Origin: Sanguibacter gelidistatuariae
Lineage (GTDB): Bacteria; Actinomycetota; Actinomycetes; Actinomycetales; Cellulomonadaceae
Direction of reading: 5' to 3'
Assembly: GCF_900096585.1 (NCBI RefSeq)
Contig: NZ_FMYH01000001.1
Location: 372,001-436,000 of the forward strand
DNA length: 64,000 nucleotides
Shown here: positions 7,868-16,407 of the stretch, in pieces
Numbering within the stretch: position 1 is the first letter of the stretch
Layout of the letters: every line of letters starts with the position of its first letter
Program-made: the position numbers and the translations under genes
The notes under the pieces: model-generated
The model's database searches: none
Seen by the model: the letters and a program-made list of their open reading frames with translations, nothing else
What the model was told of the DNA's origin: nothing

Positions 7868-7948
7868 CGCACCTGCCCCGGGCACGCACCACACCCACCC
7901 GGGCAAGCCCCACACCCACCCCGGTCGAGCACCGCCACCCTCGCCCAC

Positions 7949-8020
7949 CACCCGCTGAGTGCGGCCGAATGGCTGCCCGATGTCCGGTTTGGGCAGCCAT
8001 ATGACCGCACTCAGCGGGTG
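7949..8020. repeat. Palindromic repeat element, copy 1
   Basis: Outer arms CACCCGCTGAGTGCGG (7949-7964) and exact complement (8005-8020); inner arms ATGGCTGCCC (7969-7978) and exact complement (7991-8000); a 4x4 internal loop and a 12-nt loop containing TCCGGTTT. A related copy in opposite orientation is at 24665-24734. It lies in the gap between the PH-domain gene and the SAM riboswitch and can also act as a terminator. Confidence 0.8.
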
Positions 8021-8100
8021 ATGCGAGCCTTCCCAGACGGATTCGTCTCACGCTTCGAGAGCCTCTAGCCCGCCTGCTGGATGCCCTCTAGGGTGGGACT

Positions 8101-8204
8101 ACCATCCAGAGCGGTTGAGAGTCCTGGCTCGTCGACACCGCAGCAACCCCCCACAATGGAAGCCTCCTGAGGGTGCGGGTGCTAACGCCAGGTCCGATGG
8201 AGAG
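8101..8204 (+). ncRNA. SAM-I (S-box) riboswitch upstream of metF
   Basis: S-box signature in order: ATCCAGAGCGGTTGAGAG, a CCTGGC helix strand, CACCGCAGCAACC and GCGGGTGCTAACGCCAGG. P1 is CCATC (8102-8106) with GATGG (8196-8200). The metF Shine-Dalgarno GGAGAG (8199-8204) overlaps the 3' strand of P1, so SAM binding would sequester it: translational control is inferred. It senses S-adenosylmethionine and should repress metF-metE. Confidence 0.88.
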
Positions 8205-8209
8205 ACCTC

Positions 8210-9283
8210 ATGACGGCTTCCGACGTACCACCGAGCGCTCCGGCGACGGCCCACGCAGCACCCGAGCTGAACGCTGCCCACATCCGTCCCCCCACGCGCC
8301 AGCGCCCCACGATCTCCTTCGAGCTCATGCCCCCGCGCAACCCCGCAGCCGCCCCGAAGTTCTGGGGGACGGTCGAGCGTCTGATCGCCGCACGCCCCGA
8401 CTTCGTGTCCGTCACCTACGGCGCGGCCGGCGGGGACCGCGACACGGCCCGCACGGTCATCAGCCGGATCCTCGAGCACGCACCCGTCCTGCCGATCGCC
8501 CACCTGACCTGTGTCGGCGCCTCCCGGGACAACGTCGCCGAGGTCATCGACGAGTTCCTCGCCGAGGGTGTGCGCAGTTTCCTCGCGCTGCGCGGGGACC
8601 CCCCGCGCGACCAGCCGGACTGGCGCCCGCACCCCGACGGCGTGCACTCCTCCGACGAACTCGTCGCGCTCCTGCGCGAGGTCGAGGCCACCCGGTGCGC
8701 GTCCAACCCGTCCACCGCCCTGCGTTCTGCGGCCCGACCGCTGACCATCGCCGTGGCCACCTTCCCCGACGGCAACCTCGCCGCCGGCACCACCCGCACC
8801 CAAGAGGTGCAACGGCTCCTGGAGAAGCAGCAGGCAGGCGCGAACTTCGCCATCACCCAGCTCTTCTACGAGGCCAGCACGTACATCGACTTCGTCACGG
8901 AGGCCCGCGCGGCCGGTGTGACGATCCCGATCCTCGCGGGGCTGCTCCCGATGACCGACCCGTCCCGGCTCGCCCGGGTCGAGTCCCTCACCGGTGTCCC
9001 CGCGCCGTCGGCCCTCGTCCGTGAGCTCGAGGCTCTCGACGACCCGGCCGCACGCCACGCTCTCGGTATTCGCGCCTCGGTCGAGCTCGCGAACGCCGTC
9101 CTCGCAGCCGGAGCCCCGGGCCTGCACATCTACACCTTCAACAAGCACGAAGCCGCACTTGACCTGCTCGAGGGCGTACACCTCGGCGGCGAACCAGTTC
9201 ACCCGGGCTTCTCCGGCACTGGTTCTGACCTGGCCAGCGGGCCGTGGGTCGGCGCATCCCCAATACCTGCAGTTCTCACCTAA
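8210..9283 (+). CDS. metF: 5,10-methylenetetrahydrofolate reductase
   Basis: Reduces methylene-THF to methyl-THF with an FAD cofactor, supplying the methyl donor for MetE. The 357-aa TIM barrel shows the family motifs ISFELMPPRN near residue 36, DFVSVTYGAAGGDRDTA, HLTCVG, FLALRGDPP, NFAITQLFYEA and GLHIYTFNK. The ATG follows GGAGAG directly below a SAM-I riboswitch. It is followed 10 bp later by metE, so the two form a SAM-repressed operon. The 32-residue N-terminal extension before the barrel is low complexity. Confidence 0.95.
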   Translation: MTASDVPPSAPATAHAAPELNAAHIRPPTRQRPTISFELMPPRNPAAAPKFWGTVERLIAARPDFVSVTYGAAGGDRDTARTVISRILEHAPVLPIAHLTCVGASRDNVAEVIDEFLAEGVRSFLALRGDPPRDQPDWRPHPDGVHSSDELVALLREVEATRCASNPSTALRSAARPLTIAVATFPDGNLAAGTTRTQEVQRLLEKQQAGANFAITQLFYEASTYIDFVTEARAAGVTIPILAGLLPMTDPSRLARVESLTGVPAPSALVRELEALDDPAARHALGIRASVELANAVLAAGAPGLHIYTFNKHEAALDLLEGVHLGGEPVHPGFSGTGSDLASGPWVGASPIPAVLT

Positions 9284-9293
9284 AGGGATGACC

Positions 9294-11663
9294 ATGACGA
9301 CACCTCACGAGCGCAGCTCCATCTCCCCCCAGGGAACATTCCCGGCATTCCCCGCCGGAACCGTCCTCGGCTACCCCCGCATCGGCCCGCGCCGCGAGCT
9401 CAAGAAGGCCGTCGAGTCCTTCTGGGCCGGCCGGATCGACGCGACCGAGCTCGAGGCCACAGCCGCGACCCTGCGTAAGAACACCCGCGACCGCCTGGTC
9501 TCCCTCGGCCTCTCGGCCACAGACGCCGCGATCCCGGGCACCTTCTCCTTCTACGACCAGGTGCTCGACGCCGCGGCGACCGTGGGCGCCGTGCCCACCC
9601 GTTTCGCCGGGCTCACCGACGCCAACGGCACCCTCGACCTCGCCGGCTACTTCACCGTTGCCCGCGGCGCAGGCGAGGACGCCCCGCTCGAGATGACGAA
9701 GTGGTTCGATACGAACTACCACTACCTCGTCCCCGAGATCGGCCCGGACACCGAGTTCCGCTTCGCGAGCGACCGCATCGTCCGCGAGTTCGCCGAGGGC
9801 CTGGCCGACGGCGTCACGACCCGCCCCGTGCTCGTCGGCCCGGTCACGTTCCTGCTGCTCAGCAAGGCAGCCGACGACGCACCGGCCGGCTTCCAGCCGC
9901 TCTCCCGCCTCGCCGACCTGCTCCCCGTCTACGCCCAGGTGCTCACCGCTCTCGCCGCCGCCGGGGCGACCTGGGTCCAGCTCGACGAGCCGGCCCTGGT
10001 CACCGACAACATCGACGTGCCGCTCGCCGACGTGCTCACTGCGGTGACTGCCGCCTACCGCGCGCTCGCGACCGACCTGACCCGTCCCACCCGCCCGGCC
10101 ATCCTGCTCGGCGCCCCCTTCGGCGACCTGCAGGAGGCGCTCGTCGTCGTCGCGGCGACCGACGTCGAGGCCCTGGCCATCGACCTCGTCAAGGGTTCTG
10201 CGCCGACCGGCCCGGTCGCCGGCCTGGAGACCAAGACCCTCGTCGCCGGCGTCGTCGACGGCCACAACATCTGGCGCGCGGACCTGTCCGCCAAGCTTGA
10301 GATCGTCGAACGCCTCCAGGTGCTCGGCGCCGGCGCGGTCACGGTGGGCACGTCCACCTCGCTCCAGCACGTGCCGCACACCACGGCCGACGAGCCCGAC
10401 CTCGACGACACCCTGAAGAGCTGGTTGGCCTTCGCAGACGAGAAGGTCACCGAGGTCGTCACCCTCGCGCAGGGCCTGACCGAGGGCCGCGAGGCCATCG
10501 ACGCCCAGCTGGTCGCCGCGAGCGCGGCCGTCGCCTCCCGCGCGACCGCTGCGGGCGTCGTCGCGGCAGACGTCCGTGAGCGCACGGCTGCCCTGGCCGA
10601 CGGCGACTTCCACCGCGGCCCGGCCGCCGAGCGGCGCGCGGCGCAGGCCGAGCGGCTCAACCTGCCGCTCCTGCCCACGACGACCATCGGGTCGTTCCCG
10701 CAGACCCTCGAGATCCGCAAGGCGCGCGCCGCCCACGCCAAGGGCGAGCTCTCCCTCGAGGCCTACGAGGACGAGATGCGCGCGGAGATCAAGCGCGTCG
10801 TCGACCTGCAGGAGGAGATCGGCATCGACGTCCTCGTGCACGGCGAGGCCGAGCGCAACGACATGGTGCAGTACTTCGCCGAGCTGCTCGACGGCTTCGC
10901 GGTGACCCAGAACGGGTGGGTGCAGTCCTACGGCTCGCGCTGCACGCGCCCGTCGATCCTGTGGGGCGACGTGTCCCGCCCGGCGCCGATGACCGTGCGC
11001 TGGACCGAATACACGCAGTCGCTGTCGACCAAGCCGGTCAAGGGCATGCTCACCGGACCGGTGACGATCATGGCCTGGTCCTTCGTCCGCGACGACATCG
11101 CGCTGGGCGAGACCGCGAACCAGATCGGCCTCGCGCTGCGCGACGAGATCGGCGACCTCGAGTCCGCCGGCATCGCGATCATCCAGGTGGACGAGCCCGC
11201 GCTGCGCGAGCTGCTACCGCTGCGCAAGGCGGACCAGGCGGCCTACCTCGACTGGTCGGTCAGCTCCTTCACGCTCTCGACCGCCGGGGTTCGCCCGGAC
11301 ACCCAGATCCACACGCACCTGTGCTACTCCGAGTTCGGTGAGGTCATCGGCGCGATCGACGCCCTCGACGCGGACGTGACCTCGATCGAGGCCGCCCGCT
11401 CGCGCATGGAGATCCTGCCGGACCTCAACGCCTCCGGGTTCTCCCGCGGGGTCGGCCCTGGCGTGTACGACATCCACTCCCCGCGCGTGCCCTCCCAGGA
11501 CGAGGTCACCGAGCTGCTCGAGCTCGCGGTGAAGTCCGTCGACCCAGCCCTGCTGTGGGTCAACCCCGACTGCGGGCTCAAGACCCGCGGCTACGCCGAG
11601 ACGACGCCGTCCCTCAAGCACCTGGTCGAGGCCGCTCGCGCGGTGCGCGCCCAGCTCGGCTGA
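9294..11663 (+). CDS. metE: Cobalamin-independent methionine synthase (5-methyltetrahydropteroyltriglutamate-homocysteine methyltransferase)
   Basis: Transfers the methyl group from methyl-THF polyglutamate to homocysteine. The 789-aa protein has the N-terminal domain starting GYPRIGPRRELKKAVESFW and a C-terminal catalytic barrel from about residue 460 (TTIGSFPQT). Zinc-ligand motifs HGEAERNDMVQYF, HLCYSEF and NPDCGLKTRG are intact. AAGGG lies 6 nt before the ATG at 9294. It is the second gene of the SAM-I riboswitch operon, and a 15-bp hairpin follows it. Confidence 0.96.
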   Translation: MTTPHERSSISPQGTFPAFPAGTVLGYPRIGPRRELKKAVESFWAGRIDATELEATAATLRKNTRDRLVSLGLSATDAAIPGTFSFYDQVLDAAATVGAVPTRFAGLTDANGTLDLAGYFTVARGAGEDAPLEMTKWFDTNYHYLVPEIGPDTEFRFASDRIVREFAEGLADGVTTRPVLVGPVTFLLLSKAADDAPAGFQPLSRLADLLPVYAQVLTALAAAGATWVQLDEPALVTDNIDVPLADVLTAVTAAYRALATDLTRPTRPAILLGAPFGDLQEALVVVAATDVEALAIDLVKGSAPTGPVAGLETKTLVAGVVDGHNIWRADLSAKLEIVERLQVLGAGAVTVGTSTSLQHVPHTTADEPDLDDTLKSWLAFADEKVTEVVTLAQGLTEGREAIDAQLVAASAAVASRATAAGVVAADVRERTAALADGDFHRGPAAERRAAQAERLNLPLLPTTTIGSFPQTLEIRKARAAHAKGELSLEAYEDEMRAEIKRVVDLQEEIGIDVLVHGEAERNDMVQYFAELLDGFAVTQNGWVQSYGSRCTRPSILWGDVSRPAPMTVRWTEYTQSLSTKPVKGMLTGPVTIMAWSFVRDDIALGETANQIGLALRDEIGDLESAGIAIIQVDEPALRELLPLRKADQAAYLDWSVSSFTLSTAGVRPDTQIHTHLCYSEFGEVIGAIDALDADVTSIEAARSRMEILPDLNASGFSRGVGPGVYDIHSPRVPSQDEVTELLELAVKSVDPALLWVNPDCGLKTRGYAETTPSLKHLVEAARAVRAQLG

Positions 11664-11685
11664 CAGCCGGCCAGCCGGTTGCCGG

Positions 11686-11729
11686 CGCAGCGGGTGGTCC
11701 GAGACTCACGTCTGGGACCACCCGCTGCG
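11686..11729 (+). terminator. Hairpin terminator after metE
   Basis: CGCAGCGGGTGGTCC (11686-11700) pairs exactly with 11715-11729 across a 14-nt loop, 22 bp past the metE stop. There is no T-tract. Confidence 0.75.
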
Positions 11730-11866
11730 GCGCACTGTGCGCACCCAGGTCTCGACCTCGGCGCGTGAGCGCAGGCGCACGAGGGTCAGGTGCGGGGCCG
11801 TTGCCTCTGGTGTCGGTGGTGAGGTGCACGATGGGCTGGCTGGCAATTGGGGAAGTGGGTGGTGAG

Positions 11867-13066
11867 ATGACGTTGCAGGGTTTCCGGCTCGAGCTCGCGC
11901 CCACGCCTGAGCAGGCCGGGCGGTTGTCCGCGCATGAGGGTTTGCATCGGGTGGTGTTCAACCATTGCCTCGCGCGCGTCAAGGCCGTGATGGATCAACG
12001 CGCGGCTGAGCGGTCGTACGGCATCGTGGATGCGGACCTGACGCCAGTCCAGTCGTGGTCGGGTCCCGGGTTGGAGAAGTACTGGCGCGAGACTGCGGCG
12101 ACATACCCGTGGTTCGCGGGTGAGCGCATGTCTTCGCGGGTGCCGAAGGAGGCGTGCCGGTCGTTGGCGGCGGCCTTGTCGAACTGGTCGACGTCGAAGG
12201 CCGGGGCGCGCCGGGGCCGCAAGGTTGGGTTCCCCGGCTTTCGCCGGCGTAAGGATGGTGGCAGGTTCCGCATGGACTCCGATCGCATTCACCCCACAGG
12301 TGCCCGCGCCATGCACATTCCAGCTGTGGGCGTGGTCCGCACTCGGGAGGATGCCACCTGGCTCACCGGGCGCCTGGCAGAGGGCCGGGCGCGCATCTTG
12401 GGCGGTGCTGCCTCCCGGGTGGCGGGGCGGTGGTGGGTGTCCTTCCAGGTCGAGGTCGACCGCACGGATATCAACGCCCACCACCGCGCGCCCACTGATG
12501 GCCCGGTCGTCGGCATCGACCTCGGGATCAAGACCTACGCGACCATCGCGTCCTCGGACGGGACCGTGGTGGAGGTCGCCAACCCGCGTCATCTGGCCCG
12601 AGCTCAGCGCAAGCTGGCCAGGCTCAACAAGGCCCTGGCGCGCACCCAGCGCGGGTCGGCCAACCGTGCCAAGGCCGTCCGCAAGGTTGCCCAGGTGCAT
12701 CTGGACGTCGCTCACGCGCGGGCGGACTTCGGGCACAAGTTCACGACGGAACTGGCGAGAACCAAGTCCGTGATCGTCGTGGAAGACCTGCACGTAGCAG
12801 GCATGGTCAAGAACCGCAGGCTCGCCCGGGCGATCTCCGACGCAGGGTGGGCCACCGTCCTGCACCAGCTCGCCTACAAGGCAGCCTGGTACGGGTCGCG
12901 TCTGGTGGTCGCCGACCGCTGGTTCCCGTCTTCGCGCCTGTGCTCGGCGTGCGGGGTCATCAACACCGAACTCACCCTGGCTGATCGGGTGTGGACGTGC
13001 CCGTGCGGCATCGTTCACGATCGTGACGTCACCGCCGCCCGCAACCTGCTGGGCCTCGTAGCCTAA
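11867..13066 (+). CDS. tnpB: TnpB (OrfB) RNA-guided nuclease of an IS200/IS605-IS607-type element
   Basis: A 399-aa TnpB, the transposon-encoded ancestor of Cas12 that cuts DNA guided by an omega-RNA. The RuvC triad is complete: D218 in GIDLGIKTYAT, E306 in VVEDLHVAGM, D387 in HDRDVTAARN. The zinc finger is CSAC..CPC (about 366-384) and the N-terminal wedge begins GFRLELAPTPEQ. No tnpA is present, so this is a solitary TnpB element. ATG at 11867 is chosen because the protein then begins at the conserved N-terminus; an in-frame ATG at 11831 would add 12 residues. It is inserted between the metE terminator and a GNAT gene; the left end is not recognisable. Confidence 0.9.
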   Translation: MTLQGFRLELAPTPEQAGRLSAHEGLHRVVFNHCLARVKAVMDQRAAERSYGIVDADLTPVQSWSGPGLEKYWRETAATYPWFAGERMSSRVPKEACRSLAAALSNWSTSKAGARRGRKVGFPGFRRRKDGGRFRMDSDRIHPTGARAMHIPAVGVVRTREDATWLTGRLAEGRARILGGAASRVAGRWWVSFQVEVDRTDINAHHRAPTDGPVVGIDLGIKTYATIASSDGTVVEVANPRHLARAQRKLARLNKALARTQRGSANRAKAVRKVAQVHLDVAHARADFGHKFTTELARTKSVIVVEDLHVAGMVKNRRLARAISDAGWATVLHQLAYKAAWYGSRLVVADRWFPSSRLCSACGVINTELTLADRVWTCPCGIVHDRDVTAARNLLGLVA

Positions 13067-13190
13067 CCAGTACGACCGTCGCCGGGAAGTTCCCCGGAGA
13101 CGCAAAATGCCTGTGGAGGCAGCATCAGACTCCCTCGGGAGCAGCAGCCAATGAAGCAGGAAACGAATCACTTACGATTCGTGAACGGCC
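13067..13190 (+). ncRNA. Putative omega-RNA (reRNA) and right end of the TnpB element
   Basis: Directly after the tnpB stop are four hairpins: 13077-13102 (CGTC/GACG outside CCGGG/CCCGG), TGCCT/AGGCA at 13108-13121, CTCCC/GGGAG at 13130-13141, and ACGAATC/GATTCGT at 13163-13182. TnpB guide RNAs characteristically overlap the gene's 3' end and stop at the element's right end, with the next bases of the host as guide. The exact right end is uncertain, somewhere after 13182. Confidence 0.5.
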
Positions 13191-13225
13191 AAGCATCTGC
13201 ATCCGAGCATCCTAAGCCGCTGCGG

Positions 13226-13699
13226 CTACAGCGTCTTGGTCATCAGCGCGGCCGGTCCGAGCACGGTCGTCACCCTGTCCACCACGCGCCACCCCGACTT
13301 CAGGTAGAGCAGCTCTGCGTGCTCGGTGACCAGGTACAGGGTGCCCACGCCGCGAGCGCGGGCCAGGTCCTCGACCTCCCTGCCCAGCCGGGTCGCGAGC
13401 CCAAGGTCGCGATGCTCCTCGTGGACGAACATCGCGGCCATCCAGGGCGAGAGGTCGGGCCGGTCGGGGAGGTCGCTCGGCCACAGGCTCGCCATCCCGA
13501 TCGCCCGTCCGTGCTTGACGGCGACAACGGTCTCGAGGCTCGCGTCGTCGGCATCGGTGTCCTCGTGCGGCGTGAATTTCGCGACGGCGCGCGCGAGGGT
13601 GCTGCTGCTCTGGCTACCCCACAGGCCGAAGGACCAGGCCGCACACACGTCGGCGTGCTCGGGGTGCTCGCTCAGCAGGACGAACTCGATGCTCATCAT
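13226..13699 (-). CDS. GNAT-family N-acetyltransferase
   Basis: A 157-aa single-domain acetyltransferase using acetyl-CoA. The core is AAMFVHEEHRDLGLATRLGREVEDLARARG (motif A region, about 92-121), followed by TLYLVTEHAELLYLKSGWRVVDR, typical of motif B. The substrate is unknown. There are adjacent ATG codons at the start and no strong Shine-Dalgarno. The TnpB element sits just past its 3' end, with a short AGCCG/CGGCT hairpin at 13213-13225 in between. Confidence 0.85.
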   Translation of the reverse strand: MMSIEFVLLSEHPEHADVCAAWSFGLWGSQSSSTLARAVAKFTPHEDTDADDASLETVVAVKHGRAIGMASLWPSDLPDRPDLSPWMAAMFVHEEHRDLGLATRLGREVEDLARARGVGTLYLVTEHAELLYLKSGWRVVDRVTTVLGPAALMTKTL

Positions 13700-13805
13700 C
13701 CAGTTCTACCGGACACTGGGCCTGCTCACCCCTGCTCAACCCTGCTGACCCACGGTCCGCACGTCGCACGGCTCGTGACCTGCTCGCGGCACTAGTGTGA
13801 ACGGT

Positions 13806-14705
13806 ATGCCTGACATCGCACCGGACGTGCAGCCGACCACCCCGAGCGACGCCGCCATCAAGGTGACCCTGTCGAGCGCATCGGTATACCCGCGCAAGGT
13901 CGCCTACGCCTTCGAGCTCGCCGCCGAGCTCGGCTACGACGGCGTGGAGGTCATGGTGTGGTCCGACTCGACCACACAGGACGACAACGCCCTCGCCCAC
14001 CTGGCCCAGCAGTCCGGCGTCGAGATCCGCTCGATCCACGCCCCCACCCTCCTGGTCAGTCAGAACGTCTGGGGCGCCAAGCCCGGCCCCAAGCTCGCCA
14101 AGGCGGTGGACATGGCGTCCTCGCTCGGGGCGAGCACCGTCGTCGTGCATCCGCCGTTCGCGTGGCAGCGCAAGTACGCCCGCAAGTTCGTCGACCAGGT
14201 CCACGAGCTCACGGCCGAGTCCGGGCTGACCATCGCCGTGGAGAACATGTACCCGTGGCGCCCACGCAAGCACGACTACGGCGCGTACCTGCCCGGCTGG
14301 GACCCGACCGAGCACGACTACGACTCGGTGACGTTGGACCTGTCCCACGCCGCGACAGCACGCCAGGACTCCCTGGCGATGGCCAAGGCCTTCGGGAGCC
14401 GACTGCACCACGTCCATCTGACCGACGGCACCGACTCCGGGATGGACGAGCACCTCGTGCCGGGCCGCGGCTCCCAGCCGGCAGCAGCGCTGCTGCAGCA
14501 CCTGAGCGGCTCCGGGTGGACCGGCGACGTCGTCATCGAGATCGGCACCCGCAAGGCCCGCACCGCCGCCGAGCGCCACGACGACGTCGCGCAGTCCCTG
14601 ACCTTTGCCCGGACGTACCTGACCCCCGGGCCCCACGCCGACTTCGTCCCGACCCCACCCCCCGCCCACCACCGCCCCGACGACGCCTGGGAGCTCGCCC
14701 CCTGA
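13806..14705 (+). CDS. Sugar phosphate isomerase/epimerase-like TIM-barrel protein (AP endonuclease 2 family fold)
   Basis: A 299-aa xylose-isomerase-like TIM barrel. Probable metal-binding positions are in AVENMYPW (Glu), TLDLSHA (Asp/His), HVHLTDG (His/Asp) and DVVIEIGTRK (Glu). The substrate is unknown. There is no Shine-Dalgarno; TAGTGT at 13793-13798 sits 7 nt before the ATG, the layout of a leaderless actinobacterial transcript. The C-terminus is Pro/His-rich (TPPPAHHRPDDAWEL). It seems monocistronic, with a hairpin 12 bp after the stop. Confidence 0.82.
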   Translation: MPDIAPDVQPTTPSDAAIKVTLSSASVYPRKVAYAFELAAELGYDGVEVMVWSDSTTQDDNALAHLAQQSGVEIRSIHAPTLLVSQNVWGAKPGPKLAKAVDMASSLGASTVVVHPPFAWQRKYARKFVDQVHELTAESGLTIAVENMYPWRPRKHDYGAYLPGWDPTEHDYDSVTLDLSHAATARQDSLAMAKAFGSRLHHVHLTDGTDSGMDEHLVPGRGSQPAAALLQHLSGSGWTGDVVIEIGTRKARTAAERHDDVAQSLTFARTYLTPGPHADFVPTPPPAHHRPDDAWELAP

Positions 14706-14716
14706 CCCCCTCCCCT

Positions 14717-14782
14717 CCCGCTGAGTGCTGGATTTTACACAATAAACGCCGCATTTCGCCTGTAGAACCCGGCACTCACGGG
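14717..14782. repeat. Hairpin element beginning CCCGCTGAGTGC, possible relative of the palindromic repeats
   Basis: 14725-14739 pairs with 14761-14775 over 15 positions with one mismatch and two G-U pairs as plus-strand RNA. Flanking CCCG..TGA and TCA..CGGG extend the stem with a bulged C. The outer start matches copies 1 and 2 (7949, 24665), but the interior differs and is AT-rich. It probably also ends transcription of the isomerase gene. Confidence 0.55.
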
Positions 14783-14898
14783 ATCCGACGGCGTTGGAGC
14801 GGCGGGGCGGCGGGGGTCGGGGCGGCGTCTGGGCTGGTCGCGGCGGTGTGGACGGCGGGGGTCCGGGAGCACCGGCGAACCGGGGGATAATCGGTGTC

Positions 14899-16347
14899 AT
14901 GCCTATCGATCCTGCCGAGCTCGCCGCTGCCGTCCGCGTGCTCGAGGCCGCCAACGACCTCGACCCCGAGCACCCGGACAAGATCGCGCTGCAGCGCGCC
15001 ACGGCCAAGCTCTACAAGACCGTCAAGAAGCAGCGCCGCGACGCCGCGAAGGACGCCATCCGCTCGGCGGACCACGCCATCATCGCCGCGACCGCGACGG
15101 GCGCACCCAGCCGCATCGACGACGAGACCCAGGGCCTGGAGCTGCTGCCCGCGGCGACCGGGCACTCCGCCGGCACGCTCCTCAAGTCGCAGGCCTGCTA
15201 CGTCTGCAAGCAGCAGTACAACGACGTCGACGTGTTCTACCACCAGCTCTGCCCCGAGTGCGCGGCCCTCAACCGGGACCGCCGCGACGCCCGCACGGAC
15301 CTGACCGGCAAGCGCGCACTGCTCACCGGCGGCCGCGCGAAGATCGGCATGTACATCGCGCTGCGGCTGCTGCGCGACGGCGCGCACACGACGATCACCA
15401 CCCGCTTCCCGAACGACGCCATCCGCCGGTTCAAGGCCATGGACGACGCCGAGGACTGGATCCACCGCCTGCGCATCATCGGCATCGACCTGCGCGACCC
15501 GGCCCAGGTCGTGGCCCTGGCCGACGACGTCTCCGCGCAGGGTCCGCTCGACATCCTCATCAACAACGCCGCCCAGACCGTGCGTCGCTCCCCCGGGGCC
15601 TACGCGCCGCTGGCCGCAGCCGAGGATGCCGAGCTCCCGGCCGGGTACCTGCCCGAGACCCTGACCTTCGGGCGCAGCCACGACACCCACCCAGCCTCCC
15701 TCGAGGGGACTGTCCCGACCGAGGCGACCGCCATGGCCCACCCGAGCGTGACGACGGCGGACCTGCTCACCAAGCTGGCCCTGACCGCCGGCTCCGCCTC
15801 CCTGGACCGGGTCGCGAACGCGACCGCGATCGATGCCGCGGGCCTGGTCCCCGACCTCGTCTCGTCCAACTCCTGGGTGCAGAACGTCGAGGACGTGGAC
15901 CCGCTCGAGCTGCTCGAGGTCCAGCTGTGCAACTCGACCGCGCCGTTCATCCTCATCAGCCGGCTCCGGGAGTCCATGCGGACCGCCGCGGCCGACCGGA
16001 CGTACATCGTCAACGTCTCGGCGATGGAGGGTCAGTTCTCCCGCGGCTACAAGGGACCGGGGCACCCGCACACGAACATGGCCAAGGCCGCGGTCAACAT
16101 GCTCACCCGGACCAGCGCGCGCGAGATGTTCGAGACCGACAACATCCTCATGACGAGCGTCGACACCGGCTGGATCACGGACGAGCGGCCGCACACCACG
16201 AAGGTGCGCCTGGCCGAGGAGGGCTTCCACGCGCCCCTCGATCTGGTCGACGGCGCGGCGCGGGTCTACGACCCGATCGTGCGTGGGGAGCTCGGCGAGG
16301 ACGTGTTCGGCTGCTTCCTCAAGGACTACAAGCCGTCCGCCTGGTAG
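14899..16347 (+). CDS. SDR-family oxidoreductase with N-terminal zinc-knuckle-like domain and atypical active site
   Basis: A 482-aa protein. Residues about 1-135 form an extra N-terminal region with CYVC..(17 residues)..CPEC, a likely zinc knuckle. A Rossmann SDR domain follows: ALLTGGRAKIGMYIALRLL for nucleotide binding and ILINNAAQT. The usual catalytic YxxxK is TNMAK here, so Tyr is replaced by Thr while Lys and an upstream Ser (VNVSAMEG) remain. An approximately 100-residue insertion follows NNAAQT. GATAAT at 14886-14891 is 7 nt before the ATG, indicating a leaderless transcript. The substrate is unknown and the enzyme may not be a classical dehydrogenase. Confidence 0.8.
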   Translation: MPIDPAELAAAVRVLEAANDLDPEHPDKIALQRATAKLYKTVKKQRRDAAKDAIRSADHAIIAATATGAPSRIDDETQGLELLPAATGHSAGTLLKSQACYVCKQQYNDVDVFYHQLCPECAALNRDRRDARTDLTGKRALLTGGRAKIGMYIALRLLRDGAHTTITTRFPNDAIRRFKAMDDAEDWIHRLRIIGIDLRDPAQVVALADDVSAQGPLDILINNAAQTVRRSPGAYAPLAAAEDAELPAGYLPETLTFGRSHDTHPASLEGTVPTEATAMAHPSVTTADLLTKLALTAGSASLDRVANATAIDAAGLVPDLVSSNSWVQNVEDVDPLELLEVQLCNSTAPFILISRLRESMRTAAADRTYIVNVSAMEGQFSRGYKGPGHPHTNMAKAAVNMLTRTSAREMFETDNILMTSVDTGWITDERPHTTKVRLAEEGFHAPLDLVDGAARVYDPIVRGELGEDVFGCFLKDYKPSAW

Positions 16348-16407
16348 ACCTACGTCCGGGACCTCGGGTACCGGTGTGCCCAGCTTCAGCCCAGGCGCTC
16401 GGGCGCC

